A stretch of 64,000 nt of DNA from NCBI GenBank assembly GCA_963855995.1, contig OY979719.1, positions 6,882,001 through 6,946,000 on the forward strand. The letters are read 5' to 3'. This document shows positions 1-11,476 of the stretch, piece after piece. The notes below the pieces were generated by a model, which searched no databases, was not told the origin of the DNA, and saw only the letters and a program-made list of their open reading frames with translations. The position numbers and the translations under genes were made by a program. The stretch comes from Muricea muricata. Lineage: Eukaryota > Cnidaria > Anthozoa > Malacalcyonacea > Plexauridae. Numbering within the stretch: the stretch's first letter is position 1; each line of letters begins with the position of its first letter.

Positions 1-221
1 CGTTTTACGGATTACGGGCTGAGAAAGTTTGTGGGTCCACTTACCCTATTCTCAAATTTCACACCTGCAAATTACTCCCGCCCGCACCGAGCCTCCCGCA
101 CGGAAAGGCCTGCGGAGGAGGTAGTATATTTTATAATAGGCTTCACTTTTTAACAATAATATTAATGATAGTAAGAATATTTTAATTTGAAATATTAATT
201 CAAAATTGTTCTTTGACTCAC

Positions 222-1187
222 AGTTGGTCGCACTTCTTGATAAAATTTCCACCTTCCAGTTTCGTGACATTTGTCATTCTTTTTTTCGAACGTTTTCTTG
301 CTGAGTTGACAATTTACGTATTTATTTGACTCAGTTCTGTAGTTGAAACCCACGCATGATGATTTTGAAACACATCTCATTAAACATTCAGTTTGGGAAT
401 GAACAGTATGATTGGATATAATATCGTCTGGATGCAATGAGGAGCCTGCATGGTTTAAAAAAGGGATATTCTTTAAGCTATATATTGCTATGTGAGGATA
501 CGTCTATACGTACTAGCTCGGTTTAGTGCGTCAACGAAGCTCGCTGACTGTTACGTAGGAACAGCTTCAGAGGAGACACGAAGCCAAGTTGAATTTTAGT
601 ATTTTTTACTGCCTTATTTTGAAAGCTTGCTAAGATTTAGCATTTATTTCGCTATGCATCGAAAGGTAATTTAGGAACTAATCTTAAGCCATCCTGTCAA
701 ATTATTACTCGAAGGAAACCGCGGAGTAGGTGAAGAAAACATCGCAAATTCCTCACGCACGAAGTGTCATGCTCATGAATGAGAAATAAAATCGCATAGC
801 CCATCATTATAAAGCAACAAAAAGTAATCAGTTTTATTCTACGCCACAAGGCACGGTTTTGCCATGACAACGGAGTTTCAACACAAATTTATCACATTAA
901 AATCTTGAGTACATTTAGCACAAATTTCGTAGGTAGGTAAATATGTAAAACGAACCTTGTACTTCCGGATTACTGTAATGTAGTGTATTGAAAAACGCAT
1001 AGAGCCACCTTAGGTCATACTTGTTACGGGAAAATATCGATTGCAAAACGTCTATATACTTACTTCCATATTTTGACATTTTTTTGAAAATCCTTTGACG
1101 AGACCTTTTTGTGTCTGATTGTGTTGACATTGCAAAGAGGATGGCTAAACATTCGAGAAGAAATAAAATATAGAAAATGAAATCCAT
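222..1187 (-). CDS. Secreted PAN-domain protein, copy 1 (partial, 3' part off window)
   Basis: Two exons are visible: 1064-1187 and 222-445, both with GT/AG borders and joined in phase 1. Exon 1 starts at ATG 1187 and encodes a hydrophobic leader (MDFIFYILFLLECLAILFA), probably a signal peptide, followed by a basic stretch. Exon 2 encodes a cysteine-rich PAN/apple-like module with the pattern SQTECLMRCVSKSSCVGFNY and ends in phase 0 at a GTGAGT donor. By comparison with copy 2, the next exon should encode a fibrinogen-related domain, but it lies left of base 1. PAN modules bind proteins or carbohydrates outside the cell; the ligand here is unknown. Unlike copy 2, this exon has a CAA codon where copy 2 has a stop, so copy 1 looks intact as far as it can be seen. 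Confidence 0.72.
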
Positions 1188-1199
1188 TGTTTCTTTCTT

Positions 1200-2540
1200 T
1201 TCAGAATTTCACGGAAGCAAACTTTACTCTTTTGTTTTGAGAACGCTGCAGGTTGGGCGATAATTGATGCTTGTCGGCAATGGCAAAGTGCACATGAAAG
1301 AAACATATGCTAAGTGCAGAATATGTTTAAATTATACAATTATTCTTATTTAGATATTGAGAGTTCATTTTAGTTTTTCATTGGTCGGCAGTTGTGCGTT
1401 TAATGTCAAAAAAGACGCCGGCTAAGGACAATCTCTTCCTTTGGCCATCGGTAGCAGAGACTACTTGAGAAACGAGTGAGCGAGTAAGGAAAAGGCTCTT
1501 GGGACGTAAGCTCCTTGTATGTGCGCATGGTAATTATAATATAGCATTCGTAAATTATGAACGCTGATTGGCTAAGAGCCGTGTTGATATAACTCTATGT
1601 CAACACGGAAAATTTACCGCCACTCTTCTGTTAAAGTTCTTTGTGCTATTTTCACACAATTTCTCGTTTTTCCAATTTCCACTCGTGTTGATATAACTGT
1701 ATATCAACACGGAAAATGTTTTATATTTCTTAAATATCAAATTAAAATATAATTTTGTGGAAACACCGCGTAAGTTTATTATCGCAAAGCTTTCGATGCG
1801 ACTGATGAAAACCCGAGCTTACGGGTCGAAAACTTTGCGATGGTAAACTTACGTAGTGTTTCCGTTTTAATAACGGACGTCTCATAAAATAGAAACCTTT
1901 CCGTTGCATGGGCTAAATATTTTTGTGCGGGGTTCGCAGGAACCCATACAAGTGCAGGACAAAATGACAAGCGTGCTTGCAGGTAATTTTCATTAGAAAT
2001 AAATTTGGAATTTAAAAAGTTTCTTGAACATAAGTAACATAACATTAGAGATTACATAAAACCAATGTGATTAAAGTGCTTGATAAAATGCCCAAACTCT
2101 GCCTTGAGACGAGAATTATTCATTCCATTCCGAAAATATAATGTCTCAACATTCGCGGGTTTCAACTACAGCTTGTCCACAATGACAAAGTGTATACAAA
2201 ACAAAATTGGTCTAATTAGAATATGTCTAAATTATACAATAACTTTTACCGATATAATGAGACCTAATTTTGGTTGTTCATTGGTCGAGAGCTGTGCGTT
2301 TAAAGTCAAACAAGACACCTGCTAATGCGTTCATGCCGCCTGCCGAGACGAAAATGGGAACAAGCTGCATGGTATGTCGTAAAAAAGAAAATGAGTAACC
2401 GGCTTATACTGCTCAGGACACTTAAAAAAGCCGTTAAGTAGTCTCCTAAAGGACTCTGCCATTATACAGTGCCAAACATTTCTGACACCCTGAGCTATAC
2501 TGTAAACTGTAACGTTTACAGGTATAGGTGGTATTGTTCA
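1200..2540. repeat. Upstream block of copy 1, duplicated at 8.75-9.33 kb and 10.8-12.5 kb
   Basis: Landmark strings recur in the same order in the three places: GCTTGTCGGCAATG..CAAAGTGCA (1271, 8811, about 10895), CATTGGTCGAGAGCTG-type strings (1380, 2280, 9054, 11015), and AAACAAGACACCTGCTAATGCGTTCA (2308, 9081; short form at 52825). The block from 10.8 to 12.5 kb also repeats ATCTCTTCCTTTGGCCATC (1431 and 11859). Nothing coding is evident in it. It probably holds the promoter and 5' flank of the PAN/FReD genes. Confidence 0.6.
1759..1863. repeat. Fold-back repeat (MITE-like)
   Basis: Left arm GGAAACACCGCGTAAGTTTA and right arm TAAACTTACGTAGTGTTTCC are inverted; the inside also pairs (CGCAAAG/CTTTGCG). 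A related end (CTTACGTGGTGTTTTCACA) recurs at 48098-48116. Non-coding. Confidence 0.7.
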
Positions 2541-3327
2541 TTAATTTATTTTTGAGCCGGTTTTTTTTTTATAATATAAAACTGTTGTCTTGTTGTTAAC
2601 AGCTCATATCTTGAGTTTACAAGATGTTGTTTTTCGGGGTATGTTTTTTCTTATAGGGTTTTTTTATGTTCCGAGGTGGTAAATATCTTGAATAAATATT
2701 TGACATAAATCACTCCTTCTCGGTATTTAACACTACATGAACATATAATGTCGTACAAGATTACTGCTTCGTAACGAACGCTCGCGTTTCCTTTCGAATT
2801 TGTCGACCTCGCGCAGTACTTTTTGTTCTTCGCACGCCATGTGGTCATCTGTGATCTATGACAGTACAGACGCACACCAAAGCCCAATTTCCATTTAGTC
2901 GTGAATATATCCAAGTGAGCGATGTGAAGTAGAGTACGTACGCAGATCTACACCTGATAGGACTAACTTGAGTACAGCGTACAAAAGAAAAGGTACATCT
3001 CGACTACATCACATCTTTGAGAATGACTTTGCTACGACATTTACGACCAAGTGAAAACTAGGCTAAAAAACTAAAGCACCGATGGCCCGCTCGATCCGAA
3101 CGTTGTATCCCAATAAAATTATCGTATCCAATAAATTATTGGGATTATCACGATTAGGGTTGGGGTTTGGGTCAGGGTACACTTTATATGCATGAAATGA
3201 GAATTCCAATAAGTTCAAATCGGTTGAATAGCCACATTGAGCCACCTTGCCAATTTAAAATCTTACGGTCACATTCGTCGTATGTTTACAGTCTTAATGA
3301 GTTAAATGAGAAAAGAGAACACTATAA
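2541..3327. other. Intergenic, nothing recognised
   Basis: I see no coding exon with plausible splice sites here. Short open frames are uncorroborated. A small palindromic patch (TCCCAATAAAATTATCGTATCCAATAAA, then ATTATTGGGAT) lies near 3108-3147. Confidence 0.4.
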
Positions 3328-3399
3328 ACAGGGTGTATAAAAAGTAGACAAATCCGAAATCGCTGTTTCGCGGAGTGCCTCAATGTACGATTTCTATCA

Positions 3400-3660
3400 T
3401 TTTGTATGCATGAAAATACAATGCCAGTCACTTGTTAAACGTTGTCATGAATAATCTTATTGGATTACAACGTCGGGCGCGCTGTACGGTTTCAAAATGT
3501 CTATTCCATATTGTCCAAAGTCCATAGCCCAGTCCAACGCCGAGTCTATTGTGTGCAATGCGCATAAAACAGCTGCCTCTGGCTCACAACGTCGTTCGTA
3601 GAATCATGCCTATGACCACTGTAAGGTTTATTAACCTGTTAGCTTTACCAAGTTTGTGAA
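3400..3660. repeat. Dispersed repeat, inverted copy at 20560-20790
   Basis: The run from the string CATATTGTCCAAAGTCCATA to CTTTACCAAGTTTGTGAAAATCACAC matches the reverse complement of 20560-20710 almost throughout, and TTATTGGATTACAACG at 3459 matches 20740-20755. The family is not recognised, and no long reading frame survives in either copy. Confidence 0.7.
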
Positions 3661-3685
3661 AATCACACCTTCTGTAACTTCATCT

Positions 3686-5182
3686 ACAGGGTGTATAGAA
3701 AAGTAGACAAATCTGAAAATGCTCTCTGGTACTTATAATCCAGAATAAACCGAAAAAAAGAGAAATTTAGAACTTCAATACCCGGAGGGGGGGGATTGGG
3801 GGGGGGGGGTTGTGTCTTACAACAAGTTAAATATGCCTTGTGCGCAAATAATTATAATTTATAAGTAATTTGGACTTGGTAGATAGAGATTTTGTGGGGT
3901 GTTATATTACTTACAAAATTTCAGAAATTTTGCTCGAGTCTAATGCGTTCAAAGCGTCGCGCAAACTTCCATATTTTAACAAAATTAGCTTTGTCCGTGT
4001 TCAAATTCATGTATTTACCTAATTTGCACAAACTCCCAATGAACATTTAATTAAAATTGGAACATTTTTTCACAGAAACGATTCTTATTTAGAAAAATAT
4101 ACGTCCGCATGACGTTTTGAACGGCTTAACTTCACATTTCTTAAAATTTTAAAAACACCTAACATATTTCACCTAACATTAAGGGGATCCAATAGTAAAA
4201 AAAAATTTTGTGTGTTTTAATGCTATGCAGTTCATCTTTGGTCAGGTGTTAGGACATGGTACCGCAAACATAAAAATAAGTTTTTCAAAGTTACCATTGC
4301 CATGGTTACCATGTTAATTACTCCCTGATGGTGAAAAATCCATATATTTGTAAACATGATATCTCAACAACTATGAATGATAAAAATCTAAAATAACTTT
4401 ATTTCAATAGTATATCACATGCTCTTGGAGATGAACCAGAACCATGGTGATTGAGGCGAAAATAAATTTTTTGCGGACAAAATATTGAAACTAGATATTA
4501 TCGAGAAGATACTGACTATCATAACTTGCATGCTATTGCAAATATTTTTATGATTCTGGTTCATCTCCCAGAGAATGTAACACAGAACACACACTGAAAG
4601 TTTGAAGTCAATAGCTTACATACTTCTTGAGATATTGCGCATGCAATAATGGCGATTGGTGGTTTTCGGCAATTTGAGAAAAACTGCTTTAAAGATTTTG
4701 CATGCATTAGAATAACATTAATCGAACAATGCTATGGAAAAGGACACAATAGAGTAAACCAATTGCATACCATTATTTGCTCTGGCTAAAATCATGGTTT
4801 TACCCTAACACGGTGTGGAATTTTCTGAATTTCTCCGTTTATAATTCATTTTGTTGTTTGAAATTTTGGATATGTTTAGAGAAGGCCGTTAACAATATTT
4901 TGTAAAATTTTTGAAAATCGATGAATTTTGAAATTATTTACTGTTGGACCCCCTTAAGAAAACAACTAACATATTTTCTACCTACGGACTCAAAATTACT
5001 TATAAGCATTTAAATTTCGCGCGCAAGGCATTTTTTATGCGTCTCAACCCCTGGGTACTGGAGTTTCAGAATATTTTCATTTATTCCACAACGTAAGTAC
5101 TAAAAAATAAAAAAAAATTCATGCTTCAAGCCGCTTGCGAGGTTTAGAGCCGTTGTCTACAATTTTTTTATACACCCTGTAT
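3686..5182. mobile_element. Non-autonomous mariner-like TIR element
   Basis: The left end ACAGGGTGTATAGAAAAGTAG and the right end TTTTTTATACACCCTGTAT are inverted. The same end also occurs at 3328 (ACAGGGTGTATAAAAAGTAG), probably an older neighbouring end. No transposase is visible between them. The ends resemble the CAGGGTGT-type ends of Tc1/mariner derivatives; that family call is inference. A second element is nested inside at 4179-4957. Confidence 0.6.
4179..4957. mobile_element. Nested TIR element with TTAA ends
   Basis: The ends TTAAGGGGATCCAATAGTAA and TTACTGTTGGACCCCCTTAA are inverted repeats, with TTAA at both outer edges. The interior has no long open frame. TTAA ends are typical of piggyBac-type target sites, so a piggyBac-derived MITE is a reasonable guess. 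It sits inside the mariner-like element at 3686-5182. Confidence 0.6.
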
Positions 5183-6685
5183 TTACCCTGCGAAAATGAG
5201 AAACAACGGCCACAGAAGTAAAAAAAAATATTAACGAAACTAGGAAAGAAAATTTTTTTCTTAAAATTAGTGACCTGGTCTGCGCTTGAAATCAACGTCA
5301 CTAAGAACAAGCAAGGCACGTGCCTTACTAGCCTGGTCCCAGAGCTTTCTTGTGTGGGTTTAGTTTCTTTTGGTCGGTTTTAAAACAGCAGCGAAAACAC
5401 GAAACAGCAAAGAGACGAAGAATAAACGAGCATTTCTTCAAAAGAAACCTATGGAAAAAGCGCAATTTCTCACTTTTGCGATAATCGTAAGCTCGCTAAA
5501 ATGCATTGTAAAACAACTAACACTTCGTTGTTTACCCTCGGCTTCGACTCAGAATACATTGACAGTCTCGGGTCCACAAAACATACTGTTTCCCGAGAAC
5601 ACAGTCAATAAGTATTGTATTATACAGCTAGTTAGAAAACGCCCTATATGATTATACAATGCGAAATTCACTGTCAGGGAAGACTTAAAGGCGCAGGCAG
5701 ATATGTTCTTGTTATCTGTATATTTGAAAGAGTATGAAGAACCAACTGTTTACTGCAATCGACCATCTCTTTCAGGTGTGCAGGTATTGGCCAAATTGTG
5801 CATTATATAAATTGCTGATTCAGCAAAGGCTGTGACGTCACTTGAAATGTAATTTCATATAATTATCATTACCAATATATGGCTCCGTAGCCGTGGCGTG
5901 CTTTTAAAACGTGGGCAGGGAGTGACGATCGAATTCGCAGTTTGTTTATTTTGGTTGTCATATTTTTAACCATGATTTGGGTGCTGAACTCCCATCGTGA
6001 TAATCCTAAAACTTGATAGGATACCCCTCCCATCTTTCTCGACTCTCTCAAGTTTCGCTATTTTTTCAACTCAATAAAATTCGCCGAAGTTACAGAAACT
6101 GAACATGACAATACAATTTACCTCAAAACATGCAACTGAGTTATATAATGTAACTACATGCGACAATATAAGCATTGCAGTTCACTGTGATTGATAGATG
6201 TAATTGTATAGAAGTAGTGTGGTAGGTGCTGATCGAGCTAAACAGTTGGAATTGTTGGAATTGGGAGGCACTTTTTGTGACTGGTCAACCACCAGGATTT
6301 TTTAAAATTCAATTGAAATACTTCTTGTATGAATTTAGTAGCTCTGCATGAATTCTTTGAAACGTTTAAAAAAAAATTGTAAGATCGCGTACTCATGAGA
6401 AACTAATAACAACGTCCTAAAAATCTCATGTGTATAAGACCTTGTGTTTTTGGGAGCCATTACTTCGAAGCAGTCAGTCCTCTCAAATTTAAATTTAAAG
6501 GATCTATGTCTTAGCTGTTCTGTATTTTTTGTCTTGTGAGATTTCTTTACTGTGCGTATAATACTAATGTTTAGTACTGATGCAGTGTTAATAATATCAC
6601 CTTAAAAGTTAGAAGTTATATAAAGAAATTATCTATATGGTCGTTACTTGCGCATGTTCTATCATCGAATGTAAAAGTTTTATTA
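5183..6685. other. Intergenic, nothing recognised
   Basis: Open frames here are short and lack supporting features. The 3' part immediately downstream of the PAN/FReD copy 2 stop is probably its 3' UTR, with AATAAA beside the stop codon. Confidence 0.4.
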
Positions 6686-8272
6686 CTAGCGAAGATAGAT
6701 TTGTCCACCAGGGTTGCTGACACCTTTCTTGTGATCAGCTTTAGTCATACGACAAGGATCATGTGCTGGCCAGTGATCATCTGTGTCTCCTTCAAGGTAA
6801 TAAAAAAAGCAGCATTGAAGTGTCGAGACTATACTTCCACCATTTGGTTGACAAACAATCCAATCATTCACGGTTGATTTGACCATAAAGTCTTCTCCAA
6901 CATCTTTCCATACATTCCAGTCGAGAGCCCCAAGTGATGACTCGCTGAGTGGAGGAGTGGTTGAGATTGGGACATTGGTGTTTGGGGTAGGCCAATTTGG
7001 ACGGGGGGTTACGGCATTGCGGCGTGCCTCAAAACTGTTGTAGTCTGTAAAGGTGTAGCTGTAAACCAAGGTCCAGCCTCCCCCGTGAGTTTCCATATCA
7101 CAGAAAACTTGAAATGGTTTACTGCATGCATGCTGGATCCAGTAAATCCTGGAAACTGCAAATCTATTTGCTGCTTGGAAATCTATACTTTAATTGTGAC
7201 CCGCACAAAATCGTCTAAATAAAAGTAATGAATATTTTATAATAGGCTTTATTTCTTACCAATAATACTCATGATAATGAGAATATCTTGTAATACTAAA
7301 TGAAAATTGTCCTTTGACTCACAGTTGGTCGTACATCTTAACAGAACTTCCACTTTCCAGTTTCTTGACATTTGCTATTCTTTTTTTCGAACGTTTTCTT
7401 GCTGAGTTGACAATTCACGGCGTATTTATTTGACTCAGTTCTGTGGTTGAAACCCACGCATGTTGATTTTGAAACACATCTCATTAAACATTCAGTTTGG
7501 GAATGAACAGCATGATTGGATATAATATAGTCTGGATGCAATGAGGAGCCTGGTTTAAAAAAGTGATAATCTTTAAGGCATATATTGCAATATGAGGATA
7601 CGTTTATACCTGCTAGCTCTGTTAAGCACGACACGAAGCCAAATTGAATTTCACAATTTTTACTGGCTTCTTTTGAAAGCTAGCTAAGATTTAGCATTTA
7701 TATCGCTATGCAATGAAAGGCAACTCAGGAACTAATCTTAAGCCATCTTTTCTGACCAATCCTGTCGCATTATTTGTCGGAAACCGCCGAGTATTTGAAA
7801 CATAACGTCGACAAATACTTCACGCAAGTGTCATGCTTGTGTGTGGCAAATGAAGACTTCAGAACCGACGAAGCAACCAAATAAAAAATAGCAAGTTTTA
7901 TTCTACACCACTGCATACGGTTTTGACATGCATGGTAACGGAGTTTAAACACAAATTTTTACATATTAAAATTTTCAGTACATTTCGTACAAATTCTGTC
8001 TGTATACCAACATGTGAAATGTAGAAACTTGAACTTCTGGATTACTGTAATGTAGTGTATTGAAAAACCCACGGAAAGCTACCTTAAATCATACGTGCTC
8101 CATATTTTGATATTTTTTTGAAATTCCTTTGTCGAGACCTTTTACCTCCATATTTTGATATTTTTTTGAAATTCCGTGGTCGAGACGTTTTTGCGTTTGA
8201 TTGTGTTGGCATTGCCAAGAGGATGGCTAAACTTTCGAGCAGAAATAAAAAATAGAAAATGACATCATCCAT
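6686..8272 (-). pseudogene. Secreted PAN + fibrinogen-related protein, copy 2 (premature stop)
   Basis: Three exons, 8146-8272, 7323-7549 and 6686-7132, would encode 266 residues: signal peptide, PAN module, then a short fibrinogen-related domain with VFCDMETHGGGWTLV near its start and GVSNPGGQIYLR at its end. Phases agree (1, then 0). An AATAAA follows the TAG stop directly. The second exon has TAA at 7338-7340 where copy 1 has CAA. This would stop translation at 112 residues and lose the fibrinogen part, although that exon has remained open. The last acceptor (7133-7134) is chosen by phase and is less certain than the others. Either this is a young pseudogene, a PAN-only secreted product, or a sequencing error. 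This PAN plus short FReD arrangement is, as far as I recall, found in anthozoan secreted and skeletal-matrix-type proteins. Confidence 0.7.
8098..8193 (-). repeat. In-frame 48-bp tandem duplication across exon 1 end, copy 2
   Basis: The sequence beginning CTCCATATTTTGATA at 8098 is repeated from 8146 with a 48-bp period and a few mismatches. The period is exactly 16 codons (RSRPRNFKKISKYGGK then RSRQRNFKKISKYGA). The duplicated unit carries the exon end, so there are two possible ends. The one at 8146 keeps a GTAAAA donor in phase 1, matching copy 1, while the downstream one lacks a GT. Confidence 0.8.
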
Positions 8273-8279
8273 TATTTAT

Positions 8280-8745
8280 TATAAAAGGTTGCATGGCCTT
8301 TTTTAAGAAATTGCCCGTGGGGGGGGGGGGGGCGGTGAACAGAAGGGACATTTTGGTTATGACCGAAGGGACCAGTAAATAGTGGGATATAGTGACATAG
8401 TTTCTGTATCTATTATTGAATGAAAAATATTTTTAAAATGTTACGATCAGTTATTATTAGTTAACATTTACGCTCATCAACGCACTGTTTTTTGTGTATA
8501 AAGTAGACCACTGATCTGAATAAAACTGTATTATTGGGTTATTATTTATTCAAATGGTAAGAAATTTAACTGTCCCCACCCACTGCCAAGAGCAGTACAT
8601 GCATTTTTTATTTCATGCTATGTGCTAAAGTAACAACAATTTAATGGGGGGGGGGCAACATCCATCAGTTGGGGGGGGATAAAGGAGGGGGTGGGGGGTC
8701 CTTGGCCCCCCAGGTATATAGTTAAAAAAGGCCCTGTCCTTTTGA
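8280..8745. mobile_element. Degenerate TIR element with long G runs
   Basis: The left end (GGCCTTTTTTAAGAAATTGCCC then a G run) pairs imperfectly with the right end (CCCCCCAGGTATATAGTTAAAAAAGGCC). The interior has G homopolymers at 8320-8333 and 8646-8700. Non-coding; inserted upstream of PAN/FReD copy 2. Confidence 0.5.
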
Positions 8746-8795
8746 GAATATCACTGAGCCAAACTTTACGCTTTTGTTTCGAGAAGGCTACAAGT

Positions 8796-8943
8796 TTGGC
8801 GACAACTGACGCTTGTCGGCAATGACAAAGTGCATATAAAACAAACGTAAACTGACTAGAATATCTTTTTAAACATATTCTAGTCAGTTTACGTTTGTTT
8901 TATATGCACTTTGTCATTGCCGACAAGTGCCAGTTGTCGCCAA
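8796..8943. repeat. Near-perfect 148-bp palindrome
   Basis: The left arm begins TTGGCGACAACTGACGCTTG and is answered by CAAGTGCCAGTTGTCGCCAA at the right end, with about 69-bp arms and a loop of roughly 10 bases near 8865-8874. The left arm is the ordinary direct copy of the gene-flank repeat; the right arm is its inverted duplicate. Confidence 0.85.
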
Positions 8944-9058
8944 TCAACAACCAAAATGAGCTCTCGATGTACAAATGAAAATAATTGTATTATTAAAAAT
9001 AATACAATTATTTTTATATATACATCGAGGGTTCGTCATCATTTTGGTTGTTGATTGG
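8940..9058. repeat. Second fold-back abutting the first
   Basis: CCAATCAACAACCAAAATGA (8940) is inverted against TCATTTTGGTTGTTGATTGG (9039-9058), and AATAATTGTATTATT pairs with AATAATACAATTATT around 8990. The right half is the ordinary flank-repeat orientation. The two adjoining palindromes therefore have the structure A-A'-B'-B. Confidence 0.8.
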
Positions 9059-9446
9059 TCGAGAGCAGTGTGTTTAAAGTCAAACAAGACACCTGCTAAT
9101 GCGTTCACTCCGCCTGTCGAGACGAAAATATGGACAAGCTGGTCACTTTCGCAAAAGAAATAAATAAATGACCGGCACAGGCACTCAGGAGACTTAAAAG
9201 TCGTTGACTATTCTTCTAAAAGGCCAGTGACGCCATTGTACTGTGCCAAACATTTCTGGTATCCTGAGCTATAGAGTAAACTATAAAGTTTGCAGGTACA
9301 TGTGGTACTACTCAATAAAATGTACACAAAGTTGCTGCTTTGTAAGAAACGTCTACGTTTACTCACTCTCCATGTCACTTGGATAAACTATTATAAATTA
9401 TTATACAATGCTTACGCAATCTCAATTTTGATTGGTTGATAGCCTA

Positions 9447-9677
9447 CAGACAATTCTCAATGTCACGCCACCTGCAACGACATTGAAAATTGTCTGCACT
9501 CTGCAGGGACCGTTAATGGCGTCTTCGTCGAGATTCGCAACTATTTCTGAATTGTATAATAAAATAATTATTGAATTCGGCTTTCGCATGGTATCAAGAT
9601 TTATCCAGACCTCGGTCAAAGTTATCTGCCGAAGCGAAGCTGAGATAACTTTGACCTCGGTCTGGATAAATCTTGAT
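9447..9677. repeat. Two fold-backs in a short element
   Basis: CAGACAATTCTCAATGTC pairs with GACATTGAAAATTGTCTG (9447-9496). ATCAAGATTTATCCAGACC (9593) pairs with GGTCTGGATAAATCTTGAT (ending 9677) with arms of about 35 bp. Long frames read on both strands only because of the symmetry. Probably a MITE. Confidence 0.7.
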
Positions 9678-9756
9678 ATCACGCTCAGCCTCATCCAATA
9701 ATTGTTAAATAACATGTATATCACGGGTGCTCTGATTGGCCGAAAGCCGTGACTGG

Positions 9757-10011
9757 ATCAGGCCATCCAAACACGAAAATCAAAACTGCTTTCGCGAGAA
9801 CTTGCAAAATTATCGTGCTGTTTTTAAATTGTTGTTGTTATTTTATAAAACAATTACATCATCGTTTTTGTGTTTGGATGACCTGATCCAAACACTTGGG
9901 ATAGTTGCTCTAGTTAAGAAAAGCGCACAAAATCACTCGCCTTCGGCTCGTGTTTCGCGCGCTTTTCATAACTCTCGCAACTTTCCCGCGTGTTTGGATC
10001 AGGCCATCCCA
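9757..10011. repeat. Triplicated GGATCAGGCCATCC motif in alternating orientation
   Basis: GGATCAGGCCATCCAAACAC at 9757, GTGTTTGGATGACCTGATCC at 9869 and GTGTTTGGATCAGGCCATCC at 9991 form inverted and direct pairs about 115-120 bp apart. No coding content is seen. Confidence 0.6.
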
Positions 10012-10711
10012 TTGAACTATAATATATGGCCATCCAAAGACGGAAACCATAAAGTAATTGTATATTCTTAGCAAACCTAAACCGTTATATTGCGTTTAAC
10101 GCTCAGGTTGAATTGTAAGACCGCACTCAACTTCTGCATATTTTACTTTTCACTACTCACTGGTTTCAATCTCCTTCATAATTGCCTGTACTACTTCTTC
10201 TAATGGTGAGAAATTTTAATTCTTATCGTTTAATATACGCTTTAGACTCAAGCGAGGTACTATTCTTTTTACTTGCCTAACACACAAATAATCTTTACCG
10301 TTAATACACTGAAACGGACGTAGGAAACGAAACATGAGACCAAAAGATTCAGTGACGGAAGAATCACAATTATTTTTCATACTTTACAAAACAGCCGAAT
10401 ATAAATAAAACATATACCGACAGCATTAAACGTAACAACAACGTGACTGTGGGCATTTAAAAAACAACGCCTACAGAAGTGAAAAAAGTTACTAATAAAA
10501 GCTAATAAAACCACTTCGTGCGTGAGGAGTTTTGTTCAAACTCTCGGGAATGTGTGGGAATGACGAAGTACAATTTTCAGGAGAGCGTGCAAAACGAGGA
10601 AACTTGTACTTCTAGATTACTGCAATGAAGTGGATTGAAAAACCTAGACAGCCACCTTAAATCCTACGTGTTATAGGGAAAATAACGACTGAAAAACGTG
10701 TATACACTTAC

Positions 10712-10821
10712 CTCCATATTTTGACATTTTTTTGGAAATACGTTCGCGTTTGACCAGACCTTTTCGCGTTTGAATGTGTTGACATTGCTAAAGTTTCGAG
10801 CAGATCCAGAAAATCCACCAT
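10712..10821 (-). pseudogene. Decayed first exon of a third PAN/FReD gene copy
   Basis: The interval aligns by eye with exon 1 and its donor in copies 1 and 2: the shared run TTAGCAATGTCAACACA, the AAAAGG stretch and a terminal GGAGGTAAGTG are recognisable. The signal-peptide part has a deletion and the reading frame is shifted after it (MVDFLDLLETLAMSTHSNAK, then unrelated residues). I found no PAN or fibrinogen exon downstream of it (left, 9.7-10.6 kb). Upstream sequence to about 12.5 kb parallels the upstream sequence of copy 1, so a block, not just an exon, was duplicated. Confidence 0.65.
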
Positions 10822-11410
10822 TCGCTCTTACTTTTTGAGAATTTCACTGAACCAACTTTAGGCTTCGAGAAGACTGCAGGTTTGGGCGACAACTGACGCC
10901 TGTCGGTAACGGCAAAGGGCTTATATATATAACAATCTTGGATAAATTTGAATATGCTAAAATTATACAATTAGTTTCATTCACAAAATAACAAGAGTTT
11001 ATTGTGGTTTTTCATTGGTCGAGAGCTGCACGTTATTAATATAGCACAATGGACAACAGTAATAGTCATGTCGTGAGTCTGCTTGCTAATTTCGAATTTT
11101 AAATGCAACAATTTTTGTTCATGTTAAGCATAAAAAAAGATCGTTGGATCGATTCGTGCTATACCAACCTCCTGACACCAGACGCGGACACTGCAATCAA
11201 CAATTACGATTCGACAGTTTCGCCAGTTAACAAGTTGTCAAATCGTACATTTGAACAGTTGATTCGTGAAAAGACTTGTCAAAGTCGTCCATAGTGTTTG
11301 ACGAAGTTGATGACACGTATCGCTTCACCAGTATTATATAATACCTCATTAAATTCTGGTTGTTAATTTGTTGATTATGGTCACGTGATATTACATAAAA
11401 AGCTCGATTT

Positions 11411-11476
11411 TGCAAGACTGCAATGGAAAACGTTCCATTGCACTCCTAGGAGTGCAATAGTTTTTCCATTGCACTC
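11411..11476. repeat. Compact hairpin cluster around a perfect 20-bp palindrome
   Basis: The centre TTGCACTCCTAGGAGTGCAA is self-complementary. The flanks TGCAATGGAAAA and TTTTTCCATTGCA also pair, so the whole segment can fold. Confidence 0.75.

Noticed and set aside
9422..9724. Overlapping 100- and 89-codon frames on opposite strands
   Set aside because: They mirror each other because the DNA is palindromic; no independent coding evidence.
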